Shown here piece by piece: positions 36,158 through 44,130 of a stretch of DNA of 64,000 nucleotides (positions within the stretch are counted from its first letter, which is position 1; each line of letters opens with the position of its first letter). This DNA is from an uncultured Bacteroidota bacterium (GTDB taxonomy: Bacteria; Bacteroidota; Bacteroidia; Chitinophagales; Chitinophagaceae), in assembly GCA_903906365.1 (NCBI GenBank), contig CAIVKC010000019.1, positions 1 through 64,000 on the forward strand. The letters are read 5' to 3'. The notes under the pieces are model-generated. The model was not told the origin of the DNA. It saw only the letters and a program-made list of their open reading frames with translations, and made no database searches. The position numbers and the translations under genes were made by a program.

Positions 36158-36397
36158 ATCGTATTTGTTTGGGGTTAACGAAGCTTGTTTCCGGAATTAA
36201 TGGATGTAAACAGAATCATTCATGGTAAGTAAGTCCCCTGCTAATTCTTCGGTAGGAATAAGATTTGCTAAATATATTTATCTTATATTTAATATCATTC
36301 AATTTGCTTTTACTTTTTTAAAAAATATTCCCGTTTTTGGGTTCTCGTGTAGGTTGATTTTTTTCATTCCGGATTGACCGGATAAAACCCCGATGCC
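36158..36397. promoter_or_regulatory. AT-rich divergent promoter region
   Basis: The 240 bp between the start codons of the Gfo/Idh and DUF1080 genes is conspicuously AT-rich from 36235 to 36330 in an otherwise GC-rich window, with runs such as TAAATATATTTATC. It must carry the promoters of both genes, but no exact TAnnTTTG box was found. Confidence 0.4.
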
Positions 36398-37030
36398 ATG
36401 GCTGTAAAAATTCCGCTCCCTGCCCTGACAGCTTGCTGGCTGCTGATGATAGCCTGCAGCGGATCCTCCCGGTCTGCCGGGGCGACAAGCCAGCCGCAGG
36501 GACCATGGATTTCCCTGTTCAACGGCAAGGACCTGAGTGGCTGGACCCCACACGGCAGCGCCGTATGGACGGTGCAGGAGGGGATCCTGACCGGCCAAGG
36601 CGGCCGCGGCCATATCTATGCAGACCCGCTGGTCCGTAATTTTGAAATAAAGGGCGAATTCCGCATCATCGACCTGGGAAAGGGGGCCAACAGCGGCCTG
36701 TATTTCCGGGCACATCCCCCCAAACAGGACCTCAACGGTTTTCCGCAGGGCTACGAGGCACAGATCTGCAATAACCAGGAAGCCTCTACGGGCTGGCTGT
36801 GGAAGCCGGGGACACCTACCGGTGCCGCCTCAGCGCTGCTCACAAAGGACGGTGAATGGTTTGCCATGAGAGTTCAGGCAGTGGGAACCCTGATCCGGAT
36901 TTGGGTAAAGGATTCGCTGGTGATGACCCACCGTGACGGCCAGTACCGCCAGGGTATGTTTGCCATTCAATGCCACAATGACGGCATGCAGGCCCAGGCA
37001 CGCAACCTCTACTACAGGCCGCTTCCCTGA
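36398..37030 (+). CDS. DUF1080 (3-keto-disaccharide hydrolase domain) lipoprotein
   Basis: 210 residues with a lipoprotein signal (PALTACWLLMIACSG, lipobox MIAC). The mature protein is a single DUF1080 beta-jellyroll: WISLFNGKDLSGWTPHG opening, GILTGQGGRGHIYAD, NFEIKGEFRI, the GANSGLYFRAHP block and GYEAQI. Members of this family cleave 3-keto-glycosides after C3 oxidation of the sugar. The family's usual size is about 200-250 residues, so it is complete. The Tat oxidoreductase on the other strand is the natural supplier of the keto substrate. Located in the periplasm or outer membrane by the lipid anchor. Confidence 0.88.
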   Translation: MAVKIPLPALTACWLLMIACSGSSRSAGATSQPQGPWISLFNGKDLSGWTPHGSAVWTVQEGILTGQGGRGHIYADPLVRNFEIKGEFRIIDLGKGANSGLYFRAHPPKQDLNGFPQGYEAQICNNQEASTGWLWKPGTPTGAASALLTKDGEWFAMRVQAVGTLIRIWVKDSLVMTHRDGQYRQGMFAIQCHNDGMQAQARNLYYRPLP

Positions 37031-37065
37031 TTGGTACACTCCGGTTGCCGCGTCGCACCCCCCGG

Positions 37066-38145
37066 CTAAATCCGGGCAGGCTGTATGCCGATGCGGCTGC
37101 ACCATGCCTGCAGTTTGGTATAGGTATCGTCCAGACCCTGTATCTGCTGGGGGGTCAGCGCAGAAGTGGAAGTCCTGCTGATCACTTCGATGGGCACCCC
37201 TCTTTTGCGCAGGAAATATTTGGCGCTCAGCGGGTAGTTCTGGGAGATGATGTCCTCTGTTTTTGTGAGCTGCTCCTGAATGAATTTTACGTCTTCCTGC
37301 CTGTCGGGGTTGGTGGACTGGGCGCACATCCAGGCCAGTATATCCGGGTAGAAATTCCCGGAGATCGCCGACATCCCCTTTGCGCCTGCCTGCAGGGAAT
37401 ACATTGTGTTGGCTACACAGGCATCATAGAATTCCAGCCGGTTGTTCCTGGCCATTTCTATTTTTACTTTTACCTTATCAAAATCAATGGTGGTGTCCTT
37501 ATGGTATAACATCCGGCCGCTGTTCAGCAGGTAGCCAAAGGCAGCAGGCGTCAGGATTCTCTTATAGGGTGAGGGGCATTCGTAGGTGCCCATGGGAATA
37601 TTGTCGGTTAACCGGAAGAATTTATCAAACTGGCTGATGAGTACTTCATCGGACTCATCGCTTTTTGCAAAATGGCTGGTGATCATGATCACCGCGCTGA
37701 TGCCCGTGTGGTAGATCTTTTTGGCGAACTCGGCTTTGTCAGCCAGGGTTTCTCCAAAGGAACCGGTGGCCACTACGGGAACGGCCCCGTTTACATATTT
37801 GACGACATGCCGGGTCAGGCTCAACCGTTCCTGTTCAGTGAGGTTGTACATTTCAGAACTGGCGCAGTTGGCAAAAAAGCCCCTGACACCGGAGGCCAGG
37901 TAAAAATCAATGAGCCTGGAGAGCCCGTCATAATCTATCTGACCGTTTTGCAGATAGGGAGTGACCATGACGGGCACGAATTTTTTGTGGCTTTCAAAGG
38001 GCCCATCCCCGGTTTTGCGGCCCTTGTCATTTTTGGGGGTAGCCAGGGCGGTGGCTCCCCCGGCGACCCCCAGGGTCAGGGCCAGTGAGCCGGCGGTTAT
38101 TTTACCTAAAAAATTGCGTCTGGAAGAAGCTTCGGATTCCTTCAT
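37066..38145 (-). CDS. Tat-exported DHDPS/N-acetylneuraminate lyase family aldolase
   Basis: 359 residues. The N-terminus SSRRNFLGKITAGSLALTLGVAGGATAL is a twin-arginine signal, unusual for this normally cytoplasmic class I aldolase family. The catalytic core starts at KKFVPVMVTPY. Lys216 (LYHKDTT) is the Schiff-base lysine and Tyr188 (TYECPSPYKR) the catalytic tyrosine, so activity is expected. As in the paralogue at 10411-11358, the carboxylate loop is FANCASSEM instead of GTTGE. The two share most motifs and clearly arose by duplication. Upstream on the same strand lie a YhcH/NanQ-like lipoprotein and a BNR sialidase-like gene, pointing to extracytoplasmic breakdown of a keto-acid sugar. 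Confidence 0.88.
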   Translation of the reverse strand: MKESEASSRRNFLGKITAGSLALTLGVAGGATALATPKNDKGRKTGDGPFESHKKFVPVMVTPYLQNGQIDYDGLSRLIDFYLASGVRGFFANCASSEMYNLTEQERLSLTRHVVKYVNGAVPVVATGSFGETLADKAEFAKKIYHTGISAVIMITSHFAKSDESDEVLISQFDKFFRLTDNIPMGTYECPSPYKRILTPAAFGYLLNSGRMLYHKDTTIDFDKVKVKIEMARNNRLEFYDACVANTMYSLQAGAKGMSAISGNFYPDILAWMCAQSTNPDRQEDVKFIQEQLTKTEDIISQNYPLSAKYFLRKRGVPIEVISRTSTSALTPQQIQGLDDTYTKLQAWCSRIGIQPARI

Positions 38146-38265
38146 GGCGGATGGTATTGTTGGAAGACATTAAAATTACAACTACTTTATATAATATTCA
38201 ATTAGAATCGGCTAAACCAGCGTTTTGTACTTTTTTGCGGACCCTGCCCCGGGGCGCAGGAACTG

Positions 38266-38877
38266 TCAGGGGACTTGGGCGGTTTGTATTTTGAGGACGA
38301 TTTTTTTTACCCTGTCATAGCCAGGCACTCGGATGGTAGGCCGGTGGGCATTGTTGGGGAAAAATAAAAAAAAGGTACCCGGCTGCGCCACATAATAGGT
38401 TCCTTCCGCCTGGTAGTTGATGACATCCACCGTATAGGGCTTGGTAATGGCGGCCCCTGAGGTGTCGGCCACGCCGATCTGCTCTTTTCCGCTGATGACA
38501 TACTGCAGGTCTATATAATCTTTATGGGATTCCCATTTGACGTCTTCGATCCGGTTGGAGGGGTTGTCCGTTACGTTCGCAAAGACATGCTCGCCCACAA
38601 TGGGATATTTGCCCGGCGGCAGCTGCTGTAAATCCTGGTTTTTCAGGAAGGCAAAGGCCGCATCCCAGAGGCGTTTATTGCGGTGATAAGCCACGTAAAA
38701 GGAATCCATATCGGTGGATGGGTGCAGCTGCCAGGTCAGGCCGCCGGCCCAGGTCCTTGATTGAACCCACCGGTTGATTTTGGCGCGGGACACAGCGGCC
38801 GGGTGATGGGCGGTGCTGCAGGAAAGCAGCTGTGAAACAACCAGGAACAAAGCGGTGGCGGTAAAAAGACATTTCAT
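38266..38877 (-). CDS. YhcH/YjgK/YiaL family lipoprotein (NanQ-like anomerase family)
   Basis: 203 residues from the ATG at 38877, which begins a lipoprotein signal (MKCLFTATALFLVVSQLLSC); an upstream ATG at 38916 would bury it. The mature part is the YhcH/DUF386 cupin-like fold: IVGEHVFANVTDN, the metal-site block WESHKDYIDLQYVISGKEQI and FFLFFPNNAHRPTI, containing the family's conserved His and Glu residues. E. coli YhcH (NanQ) speeds anomer conversion of N-acetylneuraminate in the cytoplasm; family members are usually about 150 residues and not exported. A lipid-anchored form between a BNR sialidase-like gene and an exported NAL-family aldolase suggests the same chemistry outside the cytoplasm. 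Confidence 0.85.
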   Translation of the reverse strand: MKCLFTATALFLVVSQLLSCSTAHHPAAVSRAKINRWVQSRTWAGGLTWQLHPSTDMDSFYVAYHRNKRLWDAAFAFLKNQDLQQLPPGKYPIVGEHVFANVTDNPSNRIEDVKWESHKDYIDLQYVISGKEQIGVADTSGAAITKPYTVDVINYQAEGTYYVAQPGTFFLFFPNNAHRPTIRVPGYDRVKKIVLKIQTAQVP

Positions 38878-39004
38878 CGGCAATGGCCTCCCTGGCTTGT
38901 TTAAATGGGGAGACAATAAAATTAGGCAAATACCCCTGAATAAGCCCCGGTTTATTCAGAGGAGGGGCCCGCCTTTGGTTTTAGTTGATTTGTAATCCGG
39001 GCAT

Positions 39005-40195
39005 TCAACGCAGCGATGCCGGATCCAGGTCCACCACCTTGATCGATTCCCCCATCTTATCGAGAGAATAGGAATAGCTGATATGCAGCAGACCATCCAG
39101 GGACTGGATCAGGCAGGGATAAGAAAAACTGCCTTTGCCGCGGATGGCATTTTCCAGGTAGCGCTTCCATTTCCAGGTCCTTCCTTCGTCCTCGGACACA
39201 TACAGGCTTAACCGGTAACGCCCGTCATCTTCGTCATCCCCTACAAAGGCCCATCGCCCGTCTTTGAGCAGGAGCAATTCCACGCTGGCTGTATTGGGAA
39301 TGGAGGTCTTCTGTGCGGCCGTCCAGCTCCGGCCGCTGTCCGGGGACTCACTGGTCTGCACCCGGCTTGGTTCATCGCCGTTATCCCGCATATAGGCGAT
39401 GATATGCCCGTTTTTTTTCTGCAGCAGGGCCGGCTGTACATTACCCCTGCCCACAATGGGCAGGCTGGCCTTCCAGGTTTGCCCGTCGTCATCGGAGATC
39501 GCAATCAGGCTCATATTGAAGCCATCTGAGTACAGGGGAAGCAGTATGCGGCCGCTGCTGAGGCGAAGGGGTTTTATTCGGGTCATCCAGCCGGTGCTTC
39601 TTTTATACTGGTCGCGGCTTGCCTCCTGGATCATCTCATCATACCGGGGGGCGTAGGTTCCCGATCCGCTGGTGTTTTCGGGGAGCTCTTTGAACCGGGC
39701 TGCCGTTTGGAGGGCAAAGCTGTCGTTGGGCTGGAGCAGGATATTGTCCTGCCAGTTCCACACAGGCGCTCCGTCTGCTGCATAATCGTTGGAAGTGCGG
39801 TACCGCAGCAGGGAGCATTCCCAGCGGTGGGCCTGCACGGCGATCCAGACCAGGAACAGGGTGCCCCGGCTGTTTAAAAACAGCACGGGGTTGCAATCCG
39901 GCAGGCCATAGGTATCTGCCATCAGGAAGGGTTCCGACCAGTTCTTTGCCCCTTTTTTGAGCCTGGAGCCCATGATGCGCACGTCATCTGCGGTACGCTC
40001 CCCGCTGCCCTGGAACCAGGCCGCCAGCAGGTCTCCCCCGGGAAGCTCCGTCAGGCTGCTGCCATGGGCATGCTGGGACTGCAGGGGAAAGATCAAAGAC
40101 TCCCGGAGCGTTGCCGCCTTTTCAGTGGCAGGCTGGCCGGTGGCCCAGGCAGCCAGGACCAGGAGGATGCCAACCAACAATAGCGCTCGTTTCAT
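39005..40195 (-). CDS. Secreted BNR-repeat sialidase-like protein
   Basis: 396 residues from the ATG at 40195, chosen because it begins the signal peptide MKRALLLVGILLVLAAWATG; a longer frame to 40381 lacks one. The protein is a BNR_2-type six-bladed propeller with Asp-box repeats: SDDDGQTWK, SPDSGRSWT and SEDEGRTWKW. Opening motif HAHGSSLTELPGGDLLAAWFQGSGE. The FRIP/YRIP arginine motif of GH33 sialidases is not seen, so true sialidase activity is doubtful; related propellers include other glycosidases and lyases. First of three minus-strand genes with the YhcH lipoprotein (127 bp gap) and the Tat aldolase (120 bp gap). Confidence 0.8.
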   Translation of the reverse strand: MKRALLLVGILLVLAAWATGQPATEKAATLRESLIFPLQSQHAHGSSLTELPGGDLLAAWFQGSGERTADDVRIMGSRLKKGAKNWSEPFLMADTYGLPDCNPVLFLNSRGTLFLVWIAVQAHRWECSLLRYRTSNDYAADGAPVWNWQDNILLQPNDSFALQTAARFKELPENTSGSGTYAPRYDEMIQEASRDQYKRSTGWMTRIKPLRLSSGRILLPLYSDGFNMSLIAISDDDGQTWKASLPIVGRGNVQPALLQKKNGHIIAYMRDNGDEPSRVQTSESPDSGRSWTAAQKTSIPNTASVELLLLKDGRWAFVGDDEDDGRYRLSLYVSEDEGRTWKWKRYLENAIRGKGSFSYPCLIQSLDGLLHISYSYSLDKMGESIKVVDLDPASLR

Positions 40196-40213
40196 ACGGT
40201 GCCGTTTAAATAT

Positions 40214-40227
40214 TATTTTTAAAAATA
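40214..40227. promoter_or_regulatory. AT palindrome in the divergent BNR/epimerase promoter region
   Basis: TATTTTTAAAAATA is a perfect 14-bp palindrome close to the start of the BNR gene at 40195, within the 220-bp region shared with the divergent epimerase gene. It could be an operator or simply an AT-rich promoter element. Confidence 0.3.
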
Positions 40228-40415
40228 TCAATACGCCCTCTACGCCAGTCACAGATCCTATGGCAGGCGGCCCGGGACCCACCGGGTAGGAAAACCTTTG
40301 CAGGCCTGGCCGCTGCAGGCCCTGATGCGCCAGGTTGGAATTTAGGGGTAAAAACAGATTCCATGATGGAAAAATAGCCAATTTATATACATTGCAGGGA
40401 ACATTCCCATTGCTT

Positions 40416-41369
40416 ATGAGATTTACTGTCAGTCACCAAACCGAAAATGAACTGAACCTGGTTGTGCTCCATGACAACCAGAGCGGCACGCAAGCGGCGA
40501 TCCTGCCTGCCTTTGGGGCACTCCTGCATTCCTTTTCGGTTCAGACTTCCCGGGGTCCGGTCAATGTAATTGAAAATTATGCCGGCCTGGGGGAACTCAG
40601 GCAGCTGTTAAATACCTCCTACAGAAGTTCCAAACTCTCCCCCTTTGTCTGCCGGATACCGGATGGCAAATACCGGTTCGCGGGCAGGGAATATGAGTTC
40701 CGTCGCAAGTTCACCGACGGGTCCGCCATCCACGGCATCCTCTTTGACAAAGCCTTCGAAGTGACAGACGAGTTGGGCAGCGATGCGTCCGCTTCGGTGA
40801 CCCTTCAGTACCACTACCTGGGCGACGATGAGGGCTATCCCTTTCATTACCGCTGCCTGGTCAGGTATATACTCAGAAAGGACGGAATGCTGTTGGTGGA
40901 AACCGCTGTTCTCAATACCGGTAAGCAACCCTTACCCATAGCCGACGGATGGCACCCTTATTTTACCCTGGGCGGCAGCTCCGACGACTGGCAATTGTCC
41001 TTTCATGCATCCAGCATGGTTGAGTTCAACGACAAACTCATCCCGACCGGAAGGCTCGTGCCCAATACCCTTTTTTCCACCCCGCAGCGGATCGGGGACA
41101 GTTTCCTGGACAACTGTTTCCATGTTGACCGGCAGCAGGGCGGGCCGGCCTGCACCCTCTCCAACCCGGCCAACGGCCTGCGCCTCCAGTTTTTCCCGGG
41201 CGACCACTATCCCTACCTGCAGATCTATACCCCCCCGCACAGGCGCAGCATCGCCATTGAAAACCTGAGCGGCACCCCGGACTGCTTCAATAACGGGATG
41301 GGACTGCTGGTACTGGAACCCAACAAATCCCAGACCTTTACGGTGGGCTACCAGCTGTCGGCGGGCTAA
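40416..41369 (+). CDS. Aldose 1-epimerase family protein
   Basis: 317 residues from the ATG at 40416; the frame extends to 40335 without coding character. GalM-like beta-supersandwich with the family landmarks: LPAFGALLHSFSV near the start, SKLSPFVCRIPDGKYRFAGREY, the first catalytic histidine region SAIHGILFDKAF, the second histidine in ADGWHPYFTLGG and a late acidic position in HRRSIAIENLSG. It interconverts alpha and beta anomers of an aldose. No signal peptide, so cytoplasmic. Divergent from the BNR, YhcH and aldolase genes, so two kinds of anomer-converting protein lie within 3 kb. Confidence 0.87.
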   Translation: MRFTVSHQTENELNLVVLHDNQSGTQAAILPAFGALLHSFSVQTSRGPVNVIENYAGLGELRQLLNTSYRSSKLSPFVCRIPDGKYRFAGREYEFRRKFTDGSAIHGILFDKAFEVTDELGSDASASVTLQYHYLGDDEGYPFHYRCLVRYILRKDGMLLVETAVLNTGKQPLPIADGWHPYFTLGGSSDDWQLSFHASSMVEFNDKLIPTGRLVPNTLFSTPQRIGDSFLDNCFHVDRQQGGPACTLSNPANGLRLQFFPGDHYPYLQIYTPPHRRSIAIENLSGTPDCFNNGMGLLVLEPNKSQTFTVGYQLSAG

Positions 41370-41643
41370 AAGGCTTAATGCCTTCCCCCGGCCAGTCCGC
41401 CTTTTCTCTGTCAGTTCATCATGCACATGACTTTAAGGGGAGATATGCCCCTGCGTCCAGCCATGCCATGAACGGCACCTGGCTGTTCCCGGGCCTGCTG
41501 CCCGGCGAGGAGCCATATCCGGCCCCGTTTTTTAAGCGAAACCCTTTTTTTTGAGCCGGCAGCTCCGCCACGCTGGGCAGTCCAGGGCCCAGACGGGGAG
41601 CAGGCATATTTAATTCAGCGGGGAGAAACCATTAAACAAAAAA

Positions 41644-42009
41644 TCAAGACATTATGGAGCCCGGAAAAGGAATCTTCAGCCATTTTACCCCGTTGTACTG
41701 CTCCAGGTAGCCCTGGTTCCCAAAATAAATGAGGCCTTTGTTGTCTTCCATAATGGCCCAGTTCTGCGGGCTGCCCTGGAAGTCCTTGGGATAGAAATTG
41801 GTCACAAAGGGAAGCCCTTTTTCAGAAGGGTCCTGGGCCAACAAAGACCCTGGAGGGATAATCATACTAGCCAGGACCATGGCAGCACCCAGGAGGATAC
41901 CGCCAAAGGGGTTGAATCGGGGCAAGCCTTTAACCACGGAATGATGTTTTTGGGTTATACAATAATGAGTTCTTAAAATGGATGGTTGGTCAAAACTCAG
42001 CGCAAGCAA
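41644..42009 (-). pseudogene. Truncated N-terminus of a hybrid two-component sensor (Reg_prop fragment)
   Basis: 121 codons. A hydrophobic signal segment (FGGILLGAAMVLASMIIPPGSLLA) is followed by one and a half propeller repeats (PQNWAIMEDNKGLIYFGNQ, YLEQYNGVKWLKIPF), the canonical start of the periplasmic sensor of hybrid two-component systems in Bacteroidota. Intact versions exceed 1000 residues. Here a stop follows almost at once, and neither strand downstream (41370-41640) encodes further propeller or kinase. It is most likely a relic left by deletion of a sensor that once controlled a neighbouring glycan locus, although a tiny secreted protein cannot be excluded. The flanks 41370-41643 and 42010-42295 hold no recognisable gene. 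Confidence 0.65.
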
Positions 42010-42295
42010 AAAAGGGTATCCAGGGGGGTACGGTATATATGCTGATGAATGGGGTTTCCAGGAGGCTGCTGGTTCAATTCATTGCGGCTTTCCATCATTT
42101 ACCCTGCCCGGTGAACAGCACCCTAAAAATTATAGGGATTATTTATTTTACTCGATCATAATTGCCTGTAGTCTTTCGGTGGGCGGGCGGTTCTGCCGGG
42201 GGAAGGGTTCCGGGCCCCTCAGCCATGCCCGGGAGGTACCCATGCTGCGCCCCGGAGGATGACAAAAAAGGGGATAGTGACTTTTGTTCGGTTAA

Positions 42296-44098
42296 TCATG
42301 GCAGTGGTAGCAGCTGCACGGACCTGAGGCAGAACAATTCCTGCCCATCGCGGACGGGGGAGAGCCGAAGGGTATACAAGCCCGCTTTGTCAAAGGACAC
42401 AATCGCCACGGGGTGGGCCAGGAATAAAATGGGCTTTTCCTCCTGCTGCCCGGAGGTCTGCAGGGTCTCAAAGCGGTATTCCTTTCCCTGTATGAACAGC
42501 GACCCTTCCTGGCCGTCGCTACCCGGCGGACAGGTGTAATCCAGCAGGATTTTATAATCGCCCGGATCGGTGACCCTGATGAGAAAGCCAACGGAATCAC
42601 CCGGCCGGCTCATCCCCCGGATGCAGTTGGCATGTTTCCAGTCGCCGTAGTAGTGGCTGAAGGTCAGCGATTCGGTCCTTGCCTTGCCGTAGAGCCGGCC
42701 AAAGGCTGCCTCCAGGTAATTGGCGGGGTAATCCGATGAGACGGTCAGCGGGGTAGTCAGGTCAAAGTCAGGCAGGGATCCCCGGTAGACCACCACCAGC
42801 ACCTGGTCGGCCTGGCCGGCCGCCTCCCTGGGCAGGAGGACCCGGACAGCGGAACCGGTTTTTTCCCATTTCAGGTCCCTGCCGGAAGCCAGTTGATAGA
42901 TCCGGCTGATGCTGCCTTTAAAGGAGGGAATCAGCAGCCTGCCATCGGAAGGGGTTTGCAGTACATGCAGGTAGAGCTTTCCGGGACGGGAGGTGGTCAC
43001 CCCCCAGGGCTGGGCGGGAATCAGGCCGTAGGTTGTTCCATAGATGCTCTCCCCGTTTTTGGCCAGCCACTTGCCCACTTCCAGCAGGTATTTGACCGAA
43101 TAGGCCGGCAGCCTGCCCCGGCCGTCGGGGCCGATATTGAGCATGAGGTTGCCTCCCTTGGAGGCGGTGGCTGCCAGCAGGCGGATGATCTCCCGGGGGG
43201 ATTTGAAATTCATGTCATGGGTAATATAACCCCAGGAATCATTGTGGGTATATACCGCTTCCCAGGGACCCGCTACCGGCAGGGGCGGAACTTCGGAGTC
43301 CCCAAAATCCGTATAATCGCCGAGTCCCTGTCCAACCCGGCTGCTGAACAGGGTTGCTGGCTGGAGCCGGTGCAGGGTGTCGATCATGTCCTGGGTCTGC
43401 CGGCGGCTCAGCCCCCCGGGCATATCAAACCACAGGATGCCCAGCGGGCCATAGCGGGTGAGCAGTTCCCTGATTTGTGGAATGGACTTGTGGAGATAAT
43501 ACTGCTGGTAGTCTTTTTTTGATTCATCAAAGTCCCAGTCGTTGCCCCCTCCGTTGGCCTCATGCCAGTCCAGGTACTGGGAATAATAGAATCCGAAATG
43601 GAGTCCCTGCCTGCGCACGGATTCCGAAAGGGCCTTCATGGGATCCTTGCGGTAGGGGCTGGCCTTTACAATATTAAAATCGGAGATTTCCGAGTCAAAC
43701 ATGCTGAAGCCTTCATGGTGCTTGGCCGTAACGACCATATACTTAAACCCGGCCTGCCGGGCAAATTTCGCCCATGCCTCCGCGTTGAAGTCAACCGGGT
43801 TGAATCCGCCGGCCAGGGCTGCATAGGTGGCAGCCGGGATCTTTGCCCGGTTCATGATCCATTCCCCGCTTCCAAAATAGTGCTTTCCATTCCAGGTCCC
43901 GGCCAGTTGGGAGTATAACCCCCAATGTACAAACATGCCGAATTTGGCATCCCGGAACCACCGGATATCGGCCTGATGCCTTACAGGGCTGTCCTGCTGG
44001 CTGGCAAGGGCCTGCCGGGCAAAGGCGGTACCGGAGAGCCAAAGCGTGGCAAACAGGACCAGGAGTCCGGCGATAGCGATCTGTTTTTTTGCAGACAT
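42296..44098 (-). CDS. GH29 alpha-L-fucosidase
   Basis: 600 residues from the ATG at 44098, where the signal peptide MSAKKQIAIAGLLVLF begins; the open frame continues 94 codons further into the esterase gene. GH29 barrel motifs: FRDAKFGMFVHWGLYS, GFKYMVVTAKHHEGFSMFDS, FNIVKASPYRKDP, and GILWFDMPGG with nucleophile Asp225. The segment THNDSWGY is typical of GH29 and lies before KGGNLMLNIGPDGRG. The C-terminal 150 residues form a beta-sandwich ending in a carbohydrate-binding-like module. Retaining enzyme releasing L-fucose from glycans. It follows the esterase gene by 32 bp, so deacetylation and defucosylation may be coupled. Confidence 0.93.
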   Translation of the reverse strand: MSAKKQIAIAGLLVLFATLWLSGTAFARQALASQQDSPVRHQADIRWFRDAKFGMFVHWGLYSQLAGTWNGKHYFGSGEWIMNRAKIPAATYAALAGGFNPVDFNAEAWAKFARQAGFKYMVVTAKHHEGFSMFDSEISDFNIVKASPYRKDPMKALSESVRRQGLHFGFYYSQYLDWHEANGGGNDWDFDESKKDYQQYYLHKSIPQIRELLTRYGPLGILWFDMPGGLSRRQTQDMIDTLHRLQPATLFSSRVGQGLGDYTDFGDSEVPPLPVAGPWEAVYTHNDSWGYITHDMNFKSPREIIRLLAATASKGGNLMLNIGPDGRGRLPAYSVKYLLEVGKWLAKNGESIYGTTYGLIPAQPWGVTTSRPGKLYLHVLQTPSDGRLLIPSFKGSISRIYQLASGRDLKWEKTGSAVRVLLPREAAGQADQVLVVVYRGSLPDFDLTTPLTVSSDYPANYLEAAFGRLYGKARTESLTFSHYYGDWKHANCIRGMSRPGDSVGFLIRVTDPGDYKILLDYTCPPGSDGQEGSLFIQGKEYRFETLQTSGQQEEKPILFLAHPVAIVSFDKAGLYTLRLSPVRDGQELFCLRSVQLLPLP

Positions 44099-44130
44099 GG
44101 AGGGTCGGTTTTTGGCAGTGAACAGGGAAA

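Noticed and set aside
41978-42262. 94-codon plus-strand open frame beside the sensor relic
   Set aside because: No recognisable domain, Gly/Cys-rich and without a credible start context; probably chance.
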